Source of the DNA: Mucilaginibacter dorajii | Lineage (GTDB): Bacteria; Bacteroidota; Bacteroidia; Sphingobacteriales; Sphingobacteriaceae | DNA length: 64,000 bases | Assembly: GCF_024808255.1 (NCBI RefSeq) | Contig: NZ_JANTYS010000004.1 | Span: 124,001-188,000, forward strand | Direction: 5' to 3' | Shown here: in pieces, positions 45,304 through 52,889 of the stretch | Layout of the letters: every line of letters starts with the position of its first letter | How positions within the stretch are numbered: the first letter of the stretch is position 1 | Notes under the pieces: generated by a model | What the model was told of the DNA's origin: nothing | Seen by the model: only the letters and a program-made list of their open reading frames with translations | The model's database searches: none | Program-made: the position numbers and the translations under genes

Positions 45304-45596
45304 TTAAAATGGCCAGATGTTGGGATTTTCTTGCTTGAACCTGTATGATCTGAAATCCTCTAACTTAAGATTAAATAAAACGCAGGCAAATGACATCGCA
45401 TTATTTGACAGATATCGAATATTTAATAAAGAAGATTCTATTTTTTCTGTTCATAAAAGTTCAGTATGGAAAGAATATCATCCAGATTACCTCTGTCAAA
45501 AACCTTATATATTACATAGGAGGCATTCTTCGCATAGTCGATAATGGCCATGTCAACATCCCAAAAAGCATTTTTGCTCAGAACAGGTTTGTTCAT
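45304..45596 (-). pseudogene. DUF6922-like antitoxin gene, frameshifted at A6
   Basis: Read from ATG at 45596, MNKPVLSKNAFWDVDMAIID followed by YAKNASYVIYKVFDRGNLDD and ILSILNFYEQKK ends in TAG at 45438. A second frame continues the same protein: IESSLLNIRYLSNNAMSFAC, then VLFNLKLEDFRSYRFKQENP and NIWPF, stop at 45304. One extra A in the A6 run (45441-45446), or a -1 slip on AAA-AAA-TAG, joins the halves into 97 residues. The join resembles DUF6922 proteins that accompany AbiEii-type toxins. The plain reading is a pseudogene; recoding is possible. Confidence 0.7.
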
Positions 45597-45602
45597 AACT
45601 TT

Positions 45603-46070
45603 TTACGCCCTTCTGTCGCAGTTGCCCTCACGTAGCTTAGTACAGTTACCGTAAAGGTTTAAAGAGTGGTGTTTAATCTCAAACTTCAAAATATCGCCCA
45701 TCATGCTCTGAATCTGCTGTATGCGCGGATCGCAAAACTCAACTACCTTGCCGCAGTCAATACAAATGATGTGGTCATGCTGTTTGTACCCGTATGATTT
45801 TTCAAATTGCGCCATGTTTTTACCAAATTGATGCTTGGTAACCAAATCGCACGATACCAGTAACTCCAGCGTATTGTAAACCGTAGCACGACTTACACGG
45901 TATTTTTTATTTTTCATATGGATGTACAACGACTCCACATCAAAATGATCTGTACGGGAATAAATTTCTTCAAGTATAGCAAAACGCTCTGGCGTTTTGC
46001 GCAGGTTTTTATTTTCAAGGTAGGCCTCAAAAATTTTTTTAACCAATGCTATAGTATCCTGTTGGGGCAT
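45603..46070 (-). CDS. Fur family transcriptional repressor
   Basis: A 155-residue Fur-type metalloregulator. N-terminal winged helix (about 10-90, [20 protein letters not shown] and [18 protein letters not shown]), then the dimer and metal domain with [19 protein letters not shown] (Cys-x2-Cys zinc site and His residues) and a second Cys in [10 protein letters not shown]. Whether it is Fur (iron), Zur (zinc) or PerR (peroxide) cannot be decided from sequence alone. A -7 box TAACTTTG lies 19 bases upstream of the ATG. It faces the degenerate AbiEii module, 6 bases from the DUF6922-like start. Confidence 0.93.
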   Translation of the reverse strand: MPQQDTIALVKKIFEAYLENKNLRKTPERFAILEEIYSRTDHFDVESLYIHMKNKKYRVSRATVYNTLELLVSCDLVTKHQFGKNMAQFEKSYGYKQHDHIICIDCGKVVEFCDPRIQQIQSMMGDILKFEIKHHSLNLYGNCTKLREGNCDRRA

Positions 46071-46088
46071 AATAGTCTGTTAAGCAGG

Positions 46089-46096
46089 CAAAGTTA
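46089..46096 (-). promoter_or_regulatory. -7 promoter element (TAACTTTG) of fur-family gene
   Basis: A match to TAnnTTTG on the minus strand, 19 bases before the ATG at 46070. The -33 region overlaps the word hairpin at 46109. Confidence 0.45.
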
Positions 46097-46108
46097 TTAA
46101 TAAAAAAT

Positions 46109-46189
46109 AGAATCAAGATACAAGAGTCAAGAATCAAGATTTTAGCTTCGGTTTCTGTCTTGATTCTCGACTCTTAATTCTTGACTCTT
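46109..46189. repeat. Word hairpin of AGAATCAAGA words, second copy
   Basis: The left arm 46109-46140 (AGAATCAAGATACAAGAGTC...) and right arm 46158-46189 (TCTTGATTCTCGACTCTTAA...) are complementary with a few mismatches. It is the same family as 23460-23566. It occupies the gap between the spoT stop and the fur promoter. Confidence 0.85.
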
Positions 46190-46191
46190 CT

Positions 46192-48414
46192 TCAAGACGC
46201 CTTCTCAATTACCGAATCAAACCTGTGTACGCCGGTAACGCCTTTAATCAATTTTATTTTTTTGATCAGATTTTCCAGGTGTTCGGTGTCGTTTACGTAA
46301 ATCATCAGCGATCCTTCAAAAATACCGTTATCGCTATCAACTGTGATAGACCGGATATTTACCCTGAAGTCGTTTGATATAACGGTAGTGAGTTTGTTGA
46401 TCAAACCAACCTCGTCTATACCAGTAATTCTTAATCCGGTTAAAAATGCAAGTTCCTGCTGATTGGTCCACTTGGCTTTAACAATCCGGTAACCGTAGTT
46501 AGCCATCAGTTTGGCGGCATTGGGGCAATTGGTGCGGTGAATTTTTATGCCATCGCTTACAGTTACAAAACCAAAAACATCATCACCGGGGATAGGGTTG
46601 CAGCAATTGGCCAGTTTATAGTCAATCTTTTGCATATCCTCACCAATAAGCAACATATCGCTGTCTTTTGATTTAAGGTTGCGGATCAAACTCTGTACCT
46701 GTTCCTGCTCTATTTTATCCTGTGGCTTGTTCTCTACACTTTTTTCAGATGCCTGGTACTCTTTCAGGTCCTTCATATCTATAACACCTTTGGCAATGTT
46801 ATAAAACAGGTCCTGGGTTGATTGCAGCTTGAAAAAGTAACTTAGTTTATGTAAGTTTTCAGAATTATAAGTGATTTTGAGCGATTTCATTTTCCGCTCT
46901 AAAATCTCCTTACCATCTTCGGCAATTTTGCGTTTTTCTTCTTTTAAGGCCGACTTTATTTTGGCTTTGGCTTTCGCGGTAACCACAAAGTTAAGCCAGT
47001 CTTCCTTAGGCGTTTGCTTGCCCGAGGTAATGATTTCTACCTGGTCGCCATTTTGCAGTTTGTAGCTTAGCGGTACCAGTTTATGGTTCACCTTAGCACC
47101 AATACAGCTGGCACCTACATCGGTGTGGATCTCAAAGGCAAAATCAAGTGCTGTAGCGTTTAAGGGTAATTGGATGAGCGCGCCTTTGGGCGTAAAAATG
47201 AAAATTTCATCGCTGAACAAGTTCATCTTAAAATCGTCAATAAAGTCGAGCGCGTTGGTGTCGGGGTTTTTGAGCATATCCCGTACCTTTTGTACCCAAA
47301 GATCAAGGCCGCTATCGGTTGATGATTCCTTGTATTTCCAATGTGCTGCAAAACCTTTTTCGGCAATTTCATTCATACGTTTGGTACGGATCTGCACTTC
47401 CACCCATTGGCCGCGGGGCCCCATTACGGTTGTATGTAATGACTCATAACCATTAGCCTTAGGCGATGAGATCCAGTCACGCAACCTATCGGGATTGGGG
47501 CGATATTGATCGGTAACTATGCTATAGGCTTTCCAGCAATCTGCTTTTTCCTGGTCGGGGGCACTATCTAAAATAATCCTGATGGCAAAAAGATCATAGA
47601 CTTCTTCAAACGGGATCGATTTTTTCTTCATCTTATTCCAGATGGAATGGATGGATTTTGGCCTGCCAAACACATCTGCATGAATTTCCTGGGCTTGCAG
47701 TGCTTTATTCACCGGCTCAATAAAATCGCGGATAAAACGCTCACGCTCGGCTTTTTTCTCGTTTAATTTCTTTTTAATGAACTGGTAAGTTTCACGCTCC
47801 ATGTATTTCATGGATAGGTCTTCCAGTTCAGATTTTATGGCATACAAGCCCAGCCTGTGCGCAAGCGGTGCATACAGGTAAACAGTTTCTGACGAAAGTT
47901 TAAGCTGCTTATCGCGCGGCATAAACTCCATGGTACGCATGTTATGCAGGCGGTCGGCAAGTTTTATCAATATTACCCTAACATCGTCGGCCAGGGTAAG
48001 CAGCATTTTACGGAAGTTTTCGGCCTGTAACGAACTGTTAGTATCAAATACGCCCGATATTTTGGTTAAGCCATCAATAATTTTGGCCACCTTTTTACCA
48101 AACTCCATTTCAATGTCATCCAGCGTCATGTTGGTATCTTCTACCACATCATGCAGCAGGGCGCACACAATGGATGTTGTGCCCAGTCCAATTTCTTCGG
48201 CGGCTATCTGTGCAACGGCAATAGGGTGATATATGTAAGGCTCGCCGCTTTTACGGCGCATATCCTTATGGCTCTCTAAGGCCATATCAAAAGCCTTGCG
48301 GATCATGCGTTTATCGCCCTTTTGCAAAGTCGACTTACAGGCACGCAGCAAAGCACGGTATCGTTTTAAGATCTCATTCTTCTCGGCTTCCAGATCAATC
48401 ACTATCTCTTTCAT
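46192..48414 (-). CDS. spoT: Bifunctional (p)ppGpp synthetase/hydrolase
   Basis: A 740-residue RelA/SpoT enzyme. HD hydrolase domain (about 45-200, YHPIAVAQIAAEE...CALLHDVVEDTN, LADRLHNMRTM), synthetase domain (about 240-370, FGRPKSIHSIWNKM, LFAIRIIL, YESLHTTVMGPRG), TGS domain (about 395-460) and a C-terminal ACT domain (about 665-735, ITGIDEVGLINKLTTVIS). The HD motif appears intact, so both synthesis and hydrolysis of the stringent-response alarmone are expected. It is monocistronic, with its own terminator-like word hairpin. Confidence 0.96.
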   Translation of the reverse strand: MKEIVIDLEAEKNEILKRYRALLRACKSTLQKGDKRMIRKAFDMALESHKDMRRKSGEPYIYHPIAVAQIAAEEIGLGTTSIVCALLHDVVEDTNMTLDDIEMEFGKKVAKIIDGLTKISGVFDTNSSLQAENFRKMLLTLADDVRVILIKLADRLHNMRTMEFMPRDKQLKLSSETVYLYAPLAHRLGLYAIKSELEDLSMKYMERETYQFIKKKLNEKKAERERFIRDFIEPVNKALQAQEIHADVFGRPKSIHSIWNKMKKKSIPFEEVYDLFAIRIILDSAPDQEKADCWKAYSIVTDQYRPNPDRLRDWISSPKANGYESLHTTVMGPRGQWVEVQIRTKRMNEIAEKGFAAHWKYKESSTDSGLDLWVQKVRDMLKNPDTNALDFIDDFKMNLFSDEIFIFTPKGALIQLPLNATALDFAFEIHTDVGASCIGAKVNHKLVPLSYKLQNGDQVEIITSGKQTPKEDWLNFVVTAKAKAKIKSALKEEKRKIAEDGKEILERKMKSLKITYNSENLHKLSYFFKLQSTQDLFYNIAKGVIDMKDLKEYQASEKSVENKPQDKIEQEQVQSLIRNLKSKDSDMLLIGEDMQKIDYKLANCCNPIPGDDVFGFVTVSDGIKIHRTNCPNAAKLMANYGYRIVKAKWTNQQELAFLTGLRITGIDEVGLINKLTTVISNDFRVNIRSITVDSDNGIFEGSLMIYVNDTEHLENLIKKIKLIKGVTGVHRFDSVIEKAS

Positions 48415-48500
48415 ATATGATATAGACGGTATACTCTTGATAAACTTGTAATTAAAAATTATTATTACTGTTTATATTAAAATACCACAAAAATTTCCTT

Positions 48501-48508
48501 TAATTTTG
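48501..48508 (+). promoter_or_regulatory. -7 promoter element (TAATTTTG) of DUF4294-gpx-bshB1
   Basis: A match to TAnnTTTG, 14 bases before the ATG at 48523. The spoT promoter on the other strand must share this 108-base gap. Confidence 0.4.
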
Positions 48509-48522
48509 TTTTAAGTAAAAAT

Positions 48523-49137
48523 ATGAAATTAATTGGTTTTCTGTTGATGTTTTGTTGCTTAATGGGCCAGGCAAAGGCCCAAACAGATAAACCTGCCCCT
48601 ATGGTTATGGGCAAAAACGATACCATAAAAGTTGCTTTAACAGAACTTGACGGGCAGCTGGTGCCGTGGGTAGTTTGCGCCCCTGTAAAGATCATAGATA
48701 CCCGTATTTTTGCCAGTGACGCCGATAGGGATGCTTTTCGACGTTTACGATACAATGTGCTCAAGGTGTGGCCGTACGCACAATTTGCCAGTCAAAGGTA
48801 CCAGAAACTGCAACGGGATCTGGCGCTTACCGGTGATAAAAAGAAACAGAAAGAATTGATTAACACCTGCGAAGGTGAAATAAAAGCATTGTTTGATAAG
48901 GAAATAAAAAATCTGACAATTAGTCAGGGTGAAGTTTTAATTAAGCTGATTGACCGGGAGACCCATACCACCAGCTATACCATGGTTAAGGAACTTAAAG
49001 GTGGTTTTAAAGCGTTTATGTTTCAATCAGTCGCCAGTTTATTTGGCCACAACCTTAAAGAAACTTATGATCCTGATGAGCAGAGAGATATCGAGGCCAT
49101 ACTTACCCAGGCCGGATATAATTCCACTAACTACTAA
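48523..49137 (+). CDS. DUF4294 domain secreted protein
   Basis: A 204-residue protein with a signal peptide (MKLIGFLLMFCCLMGQAKA). The mature domain is typical DUF4294: LVPWVVCAPVKIIDTRIFAS, LRYNVLKVWPYAQFASQRY, and ETHTTSYTMVKELKGGFKAF. It is helix-rich and positively charged, with no known catalytic motif. The family is largely confined to Bacteroidota and its function is unknown. It opens a run with glutathione peroxidase (2 bases apart) and bshB1, which may point to an envelope-redox role; this is weak inference. Confidence 0.85.
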   Translation: MKLIGFLLMFCCLMGQAKAQTDKPAPMVMGKNDTIKVALTELDGQLVPWVVCAPVKIIDTRIFASDADRDAFRRLRYNVLKVWPYAQFASQRYQKLQRDLALTGDKKKQKELINTCEGEIKALFDKEIKNLTISQGEVLIKLIDRETHTTSYTMVKELKGGFKAFMFQSVASLFGHNLKETYDPDEQRDIEAILTQAGYNSTNY

Positions 49138-49139
49138 TA

Positions 49140-49643
49140 ATGGATAACACAAGCGTCTACAAGTTTAACGTTCAAAGGTTAAACGGTGATGATATCAGTC
49201 TGGCGGCCTATAAAAATAAAGTCCTTTTGATTGTAAACACCGCATCTCAATGTGGCTTTACCCCACAACTTAAAGACCTTGCCGAGCTAAAGGGGATTTT
49301 TGAAGGTGCCGATTTTGAAATACTTGCCTTTCCTTCAAACGATTTTGGCGGTCAGGAACCTTTGGAGGGTGCAGCTATTGCCACCTTCTGTGAAAATGCA
49401 GGAGCAACCAATTACCCCGTATTTGATAAAATAAGGGTGCGTGGCCCGTTTGCTCATCCTTTGTACCAGTTTTTTGCCAACAAAAAGGAAAACGGGAAAC
49501 TAAAATCGGTTCCCCGTTGGAATTTTCATAAGTTTTTGATTGATAGGGAGGGCCACGTAACCGATTTTTACTACCCTTTTACAAAGCCTACTTCTTCAAA
49601 GATCCGGAAGAAAATAGAGCGGCTTTTAGCCGTTGCTCATTAA
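49140..49643 (+). CDS. Glutathione peroxidase-like thiol peroxidase
   Basis: A 167-residue enzyme with the peroxidatic Cys38 in NTASQCGFTPQ, Gln72 in FGGQEP and Trp127 in PRWNFHKFLID, the standard triad. It has Cys rather than selenocysteine. Bacteroidota usually lack glutathione, and the next gene makes bacillithiol, so the reducing partner may be thioredoxin or bacillithiol. Cytoplasmic, no signal peptide. It starts 2 bases after the DUF4294 stop and ends 13 bases before bshB1; the three genes are probably one operon. Confidence 0.93.
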   Translation: MDNTSVYKFNVQRLNGDDISLAAYKNKVLLIVNTASQCGFTPQLKDLAELKGIFEGADFEILAFPSNDFGGQEPLEGAAIATFCENAGATNYPVFDKIRVRGPFAHPLYQFFANKKENGKLKSVPRWNFHKFLIDREGHVTDFYYPFTKPTSSKIRKKIERLLAVAH

Positions 49644-49656
49644 CACAAACAATACA

Positions 49657-50376
49657 ATGAAATTAGATATTTTAGTTTTATCGGTACATCCCGATGATGC
49701 CGAATTAGGCTGTTCTGGTACTATTTTAAAACACATAGCCCTTGGCCACAAAGTTGGCATTGTTGATCTCACCCGTGGTGAACTGGGTACCCGTGGCTCG
49801 GCCGAGATTCGTGAACAGGAAGCTACCGCTGCTGCCGGTATATTGGGAGTAGCGGTAAGGGATAATCTGGGTATCCCAGACGGTTTTTTTCAAAACACAA
49901 AAGAGTATCAGTTAAAAGTGATTGGTGCTATCCGCAAATATCGGCCTAAAATTATAATTACCAATGCTTATCATGACAGGCACCCTGATCATGGGCGCGC
50001 CAATGAATTGGTAGAAGCATCCGCCTTTCTTTCGGGTTTGCGTAAAATAGAAACTTTTAACGACGGCGAAGTACAGGAGGCCTGGAGGCCAGACCTGGTG
50101 CTTCATTTTATACAAGACAGGTATATCAAGCCTGATATTCTAATAGATATAACCGAGTATTGGGATAAAAAGATAGAAAGTATTTACGCCTATGGTTCCC
50201 AGTTTTTTAACCCCGAGTGGAGCGATGAGCCGCAAACTTATATTTCTACCCCCGAGTTTATTAACGTGGTTGCCGCACGGGCAAGCGAGTTTGGCAAAAG
50301 TATAGGCGCTAAATATGCCGAAGGCTTTACAAGCCGAAAAATTTTAGGCGTAGATGATCTTTTTGCTTTAAAATAA
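49657..50376 (+). CDS. bshB1: Bacillithiol biosynthesis deacetylase BshB1
   Basis: A 239-residue LmbE/PIG-L family zinc deacetylase from the ATG at 49657 (MKLDILVLSVHPDDAELGCS); an upstream in-frame TTG at 49633 is less likely. Metal ligands are in HPDDAELG and HPDHGRANEL. The enzyme removes acetyl from GlcNAc-malate to give GlcN-malate, the second step of bacillithiol synthesis. It adjoins a thiol peroxidase gene, consistent with low-molecular-weight thiol metabolism. BshA and BshC are not in the window. It ends at a 16-bp perfect palindrome that also ends the opposite gene. Confidence 0.93.
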   Translation: MKLDILVLSVHPDDAELGCSGTILKHIALGHKVGIVDLTRGELGTRGSAEIREQEATAAAGILGVAVRDNLGIPDGFFQNTKEYQLKVIGAIRKYRPKIIITNAYHDRHPDHGRANELVEASAFLSGLRKIETFNDGEVQEAWRPDLVLHFIQDRYIKPDILIDITEYWDKKIESIYAYGSQFFNPEWSDEPQTYISTPEFINVVAARASEFGKSIGAKYAEGFTSRKILGVDDLFALK

Positions 50377-50397
50377 TATATTTTTTAACTTTAAATA

Positions 50398-50434
50398 AAT
50401 AACCCACTATTCCGTTAAGGAATAGTGGGTTATT
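50398..50434. terminator. Bidirectional terminator, 16-bp perfect stem
   Basis: AATAACCCACTATTCC-GTTAA-GGAATAGTGGGTTATT ends bshB1 on the plus strand and the 145-residue gene on the minus strand. The stem is perfect over 16 bp and flanked by A and T tracts. Confidence 0.92.
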
Positions 50435-50455
50435 TTATAATATAAGTTTAAATAT

Positions 50456-50893
50456 TTACGCTTTAATATATTCAAAGCGATTATTTTCGTTGCTTCTTTC
50501 TCTTCTGAGTTTATTTTCGTTGGCGAGTTTTAGCAATATGCCGGATAGTTCAGATGTTTTAAAATCAGAATCGAACTGATCTTTACAATACTGGGCAATT
50601 GAGGAGATAGAACGTTGAGTATCAAAAAAATCGGTACTTAACAGTTGGTTTAATATTTTGGTAGCTCCTGGTTTTTTGCGACCTGGTATTGCCGAATTTT
50701 CATCATCTGAGCGTATTTTACGGCCCTTTTTACTGAAAATTTCGAAACCGTCGGCATCTGCTTTTTCCGACTCGATCATCACATCCAGTAGCCTGTCAAT
50801 GATTCTTACCTGTACTGCTTCTGATTGAAATGAGTTAACAACTTCGGCTACTTCAACAAGTTGTTTTTTTAATTTCTCTATATGTTTGCTCAT
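50456..50893 (-). CDS. Putative winged-helix-like protein of 145 residues, unknown
   Basis: An N-terminal amphipathic helix region (about 1-60, KLKKQLVEVAEVVNSFQSEA and RIIDRLLDVMIES) suggests a coiled-coil dimer; a basic linker (FSKKGRKIR...IPGRKKPGATK) leads to a C-terminal helical region (LLSTDFFDTQRSISSIAQYC, TSELSGILLKLANENKLRRE) that looks like a winged-helix fold. No family recognised. A dyad AATTAGAA-TTTA-TTCTAATT (50899-50918) lies between its -7 box (50935-50928) and ATG, an obvious site for autoregulation. Single gene. Confidence 0.62.
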   Translation of the reverse strand: MSKHIEKLKKQLVEVAEVVNSFQSEAVQVRIIDRLLDVMIESEKADADGFEIFSKKGRKIRSDDENSAIPGRKKPGATKILNQLLSTDFFDTQRSISSIAQYCKDQFDSDFKTSELSGILLKLANENKLRRERSNENNRFEYIKA

Positions 50894-50898
50894 GATGA

Positions 50899-50935
50899 AA
50901 TTAGAATTTATTCTAATTGGGATGAAACAAATCTA
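50899..50935 (-). promoter_or_regulatory. Promoter with dyad operator of the 145-residue gene
   Basis: TAGATTTG (50935-50928 on the minus strand) matches TAnnTTTG, and AATTAGAA-TTTA-TTCTAATT (50899-50918) covers the expected start of transcription. The dyad arms are perfect over 8 bp. Confidence 0.55.
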
Positions 50936-51048
50936 ATCGGAATAATAACTAAAAATAAGGCGTATTTTGGTGAAAAGATAGCATATTTTAACTTTTTATG
51001 CCTTTCTGGCGATGTTCGCCTCCTGAAACATATATTAAATACAAAACT

Positions 51049-51068
51049 ACTTACTCTGTGGAGTAAGT
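51049..51068 (-). terminator. Possible weak terminator after lat
   Basis: ACTTACTC-CACA-GAGTAAGT on the minus strand, 28 bases past the lat stop, followed by AGTTTTG. The stem is short and the T tract poor. Confidence 0.4.
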
Positions 51069-51095
51069 TATTATTAGTGAATTACTATAAGGTCA

Positions 51096-52427
51096 TCACA
51101 AGCTTTTGGATATTTTCTCCAACATATCGAGCCCGATATCGATATGGCTTTTTTCAATAATAAGTGCCGGCCTGAAACGGATGCTTTTGTCGCCGCAGCC
51201 TAAATACATGATATTATTTTCCAGTCCCTTATTAATGAAGGCATCCCGCTTGTTTTTATCGGGGAAATCAAAAGCAGTAAGTAGCCCTTTACCGCGTACA
51301 TTACTTATTATTGGCACCCGTGAAGCTATATCATTTAGCTGCTTTTGTAAATATTCGCCCATATTGGCGGCGTTCTCACATAGGTTATCTTCTTCAATAA
51401 CTTCCATAATCTTTGATGAGCGCACCATATCAACCAGGCTGCCACCCCAGGTAGAGTTGATACGAGATGAAACCCGGAACACGTTGTTTTCAATCTCATC
51501 AACACGGTTGCTGCAAAGTATACCGCAAACCTGCATCTTTTTACCAAAAGCAATAATATCTGGCCGGGCCTTTTCGCCAAAATGCTCATGGCACCAGAAT
51601 TTGCCTGTAAGGCCAACGCCGGTTTGCACCTCATCATAAATCAACATTGCTTCATACTCATCGGCCAGCAGGCGCAATTGTTCTAAAAATTCCTTACGCA
51701 CATGGTTATCACCTCCTTCTGATTGTACAGGTTCAATAATAATAGCGCAAACATCATCTTTATTATCTTCAAATGCTTTCCGGATCTGCGCTACGGATAA
51801 TTGTTCCCTTCGTAACAGATCTTCGTGATTGCTATCGCTATAGGGAAAATTCATATAAGGTACCGATACTCTTGGCCAATCAAACTTGGCAAACCATTTG
51901 GTTTTATTGGGTAGGGTATTGGTTAAACTCAATGTGTAGCCAGATCTGCCGTGAAAAGCATGCTCAAAGTGAATCACTTTAAAACCGCGTTCTTTAGTAT
52001 AGCCCCTCGCAAAGTTTTTTTGTACTTTCCAGTCCATAGCTACTTTAAGTGCATTCTCAATAGCCAATGAGCCTCCTGCTATAAAAAAAGCATGCGGCAG
52101 GTAATCAGGAATACCAACCCGCGAAAAAGTTTCCAGGAACTGAGCATATTGGGTGGTATAAATATCAGAGTTTGATGGATTGGTTAATGCCGCCAGCATC
52201 AGGTTTTTTTTGAACCCCTCGTCGTTCACCATTTTAGGGTGATTGTAGCCCAATGGCACCGACGCAAAGCATGTAAAAAAATCAAGTAGTGTACGATCAT
52301 GCTTGGAATCATAAATATAAACACCCTTACTTTTTTCCATGTCAAAAGTGAGATCGAAGCCATCGGCAAGTACGTGCTTATTTAATGAAGCCTGTACATT
52401 TTGGGGAGAAACAAGTAGGTTGTACAT
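51096..52427 (-). CDS. lat: L-lysine 6-transaminase
   Basis: A 443-residue class III PLP aminotransferase. Lysine epsilon-aminotransferase features: the N-terminus VLADGFDLTFDMEKSKGVYI, DFFTCFASVPLGYNHPKM, the PLP region VCAIIIEPVQSEGGDNHV, DEVQTGVGLTGKFW and the PLP lysine in AFGKKMQVCG. It moves the epsilon-amino group of lysine to 2-oxoglutarate, giving allysine (piperideine carboxylate). It stands alone, so it may serve lysine breakdown or pipecolate/stress metabolites. -7 box TAGATTTG (52451-52444) is 17 bases from the ATG. Confidence 0.9.
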   Translation of the reverse strand: MYNLLVSPQNVQASLNKHVLADGFDLTFDMEKSKGVYIYDSKHDRTLLDFFTCFASVPLGYNHPKMVNDEGFKKNLMLAALTNPSNSDIYTTQYAQFLETFSRVGIPDYLPHAFFIAGGSLAIENALKVAMDWKVQKNFARGYTKERGFKVIHFEHAFHGRSGYTLSLTNTLPNKTKWFAKFDWPRVSVPYMNFPYSDSNHEDLLRREQLSVAQIRKAFEDNKDDVCAIIIEPVQSEGGDNHVRKEFLEQLRLLADEYEAMLIYDEVQTGVGLTGKFWCHEHFGEKARPDIIAFGKKMQVCGILCSNRVDEIENNVFRVSSRINSTWGGSLVDMVRSSKIMEVIEEDNLCENAANMGEYLQKQLNDIASRVPIISNVRGKGLLTAFDFPDKNKRDAFINKGLENNIMYLGCGDKSIRFRPALIIEKSHIDIGLDMLEKISKSL

Positions 52428-52443
52428 ATCAGTTGGATTTAAA

Positions 52444-52474
52444 CAAATCTACAAAAAAGCCTCAAAAAACAAAA
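52444..52474 (-). promoter_or_regulatory. lat promoter (TTTTG-N18-TAGATTTG)
   Basis: On the minus strand TTTTG (52474-52470) precedes TAGATTTG (52451-52444) by about 18 bases. The -7 box is a full consensus match. Confidence 0.45.
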
Positions 52475-52889
52475 ATTAAGCGGTTTTTGAACCGATTAGC
52501 TAAAAAGTATGTTTAAATTGTTTAAAGTTGGTTTTTATACCAAAGCCCAAACCGGTACACCAGGTTTTGTGATGAAATCACTTGATTTAAATTGAAAAAA
52601 CTTCCGTTTGCCCTTGATTTTAATTCTTGTTTACCCGAAAAATATAAAAAGCGTTAATGGTGAAATTAACCTTGGCGATAATGATTAAGGTTTTATTAAG
52701 TATTTATTAATATCGACTTATTTTATTTACAATAATAAACCAACGCTACGGGATAGCGCCCAAAGTACACCTGTATTGTATTTAATACCTAACTACCTAT
52801 GTCAATTTGTGTTTTTAAACCTCCTTAGGCTAAAACCGGAAACCCCTGTTTGCTTACAAATCAATTTTTAAATCATCAAAACCGACAAT
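52475..52889. other. Divergent intergenic region, mostly unassigned
   Basis: More than 400 bases of AT-rich DNA between lat and the GH71/99-like gene. It includes a small hairpin CGGTT-TTTG-AACCG (about 52480-52493). I see no gene, no repeat shared with the rest of the window, and no confident promoter for the GH71/99-like gene. Confidence 0.4.

Noticed and set aside
45317..45635. Plus-strand frames of 75 and 81 residues upstream of fur
   Set aside because: The opposite strand carries the two halves of a recognisable DUF6922-like protein, so these are shadows.
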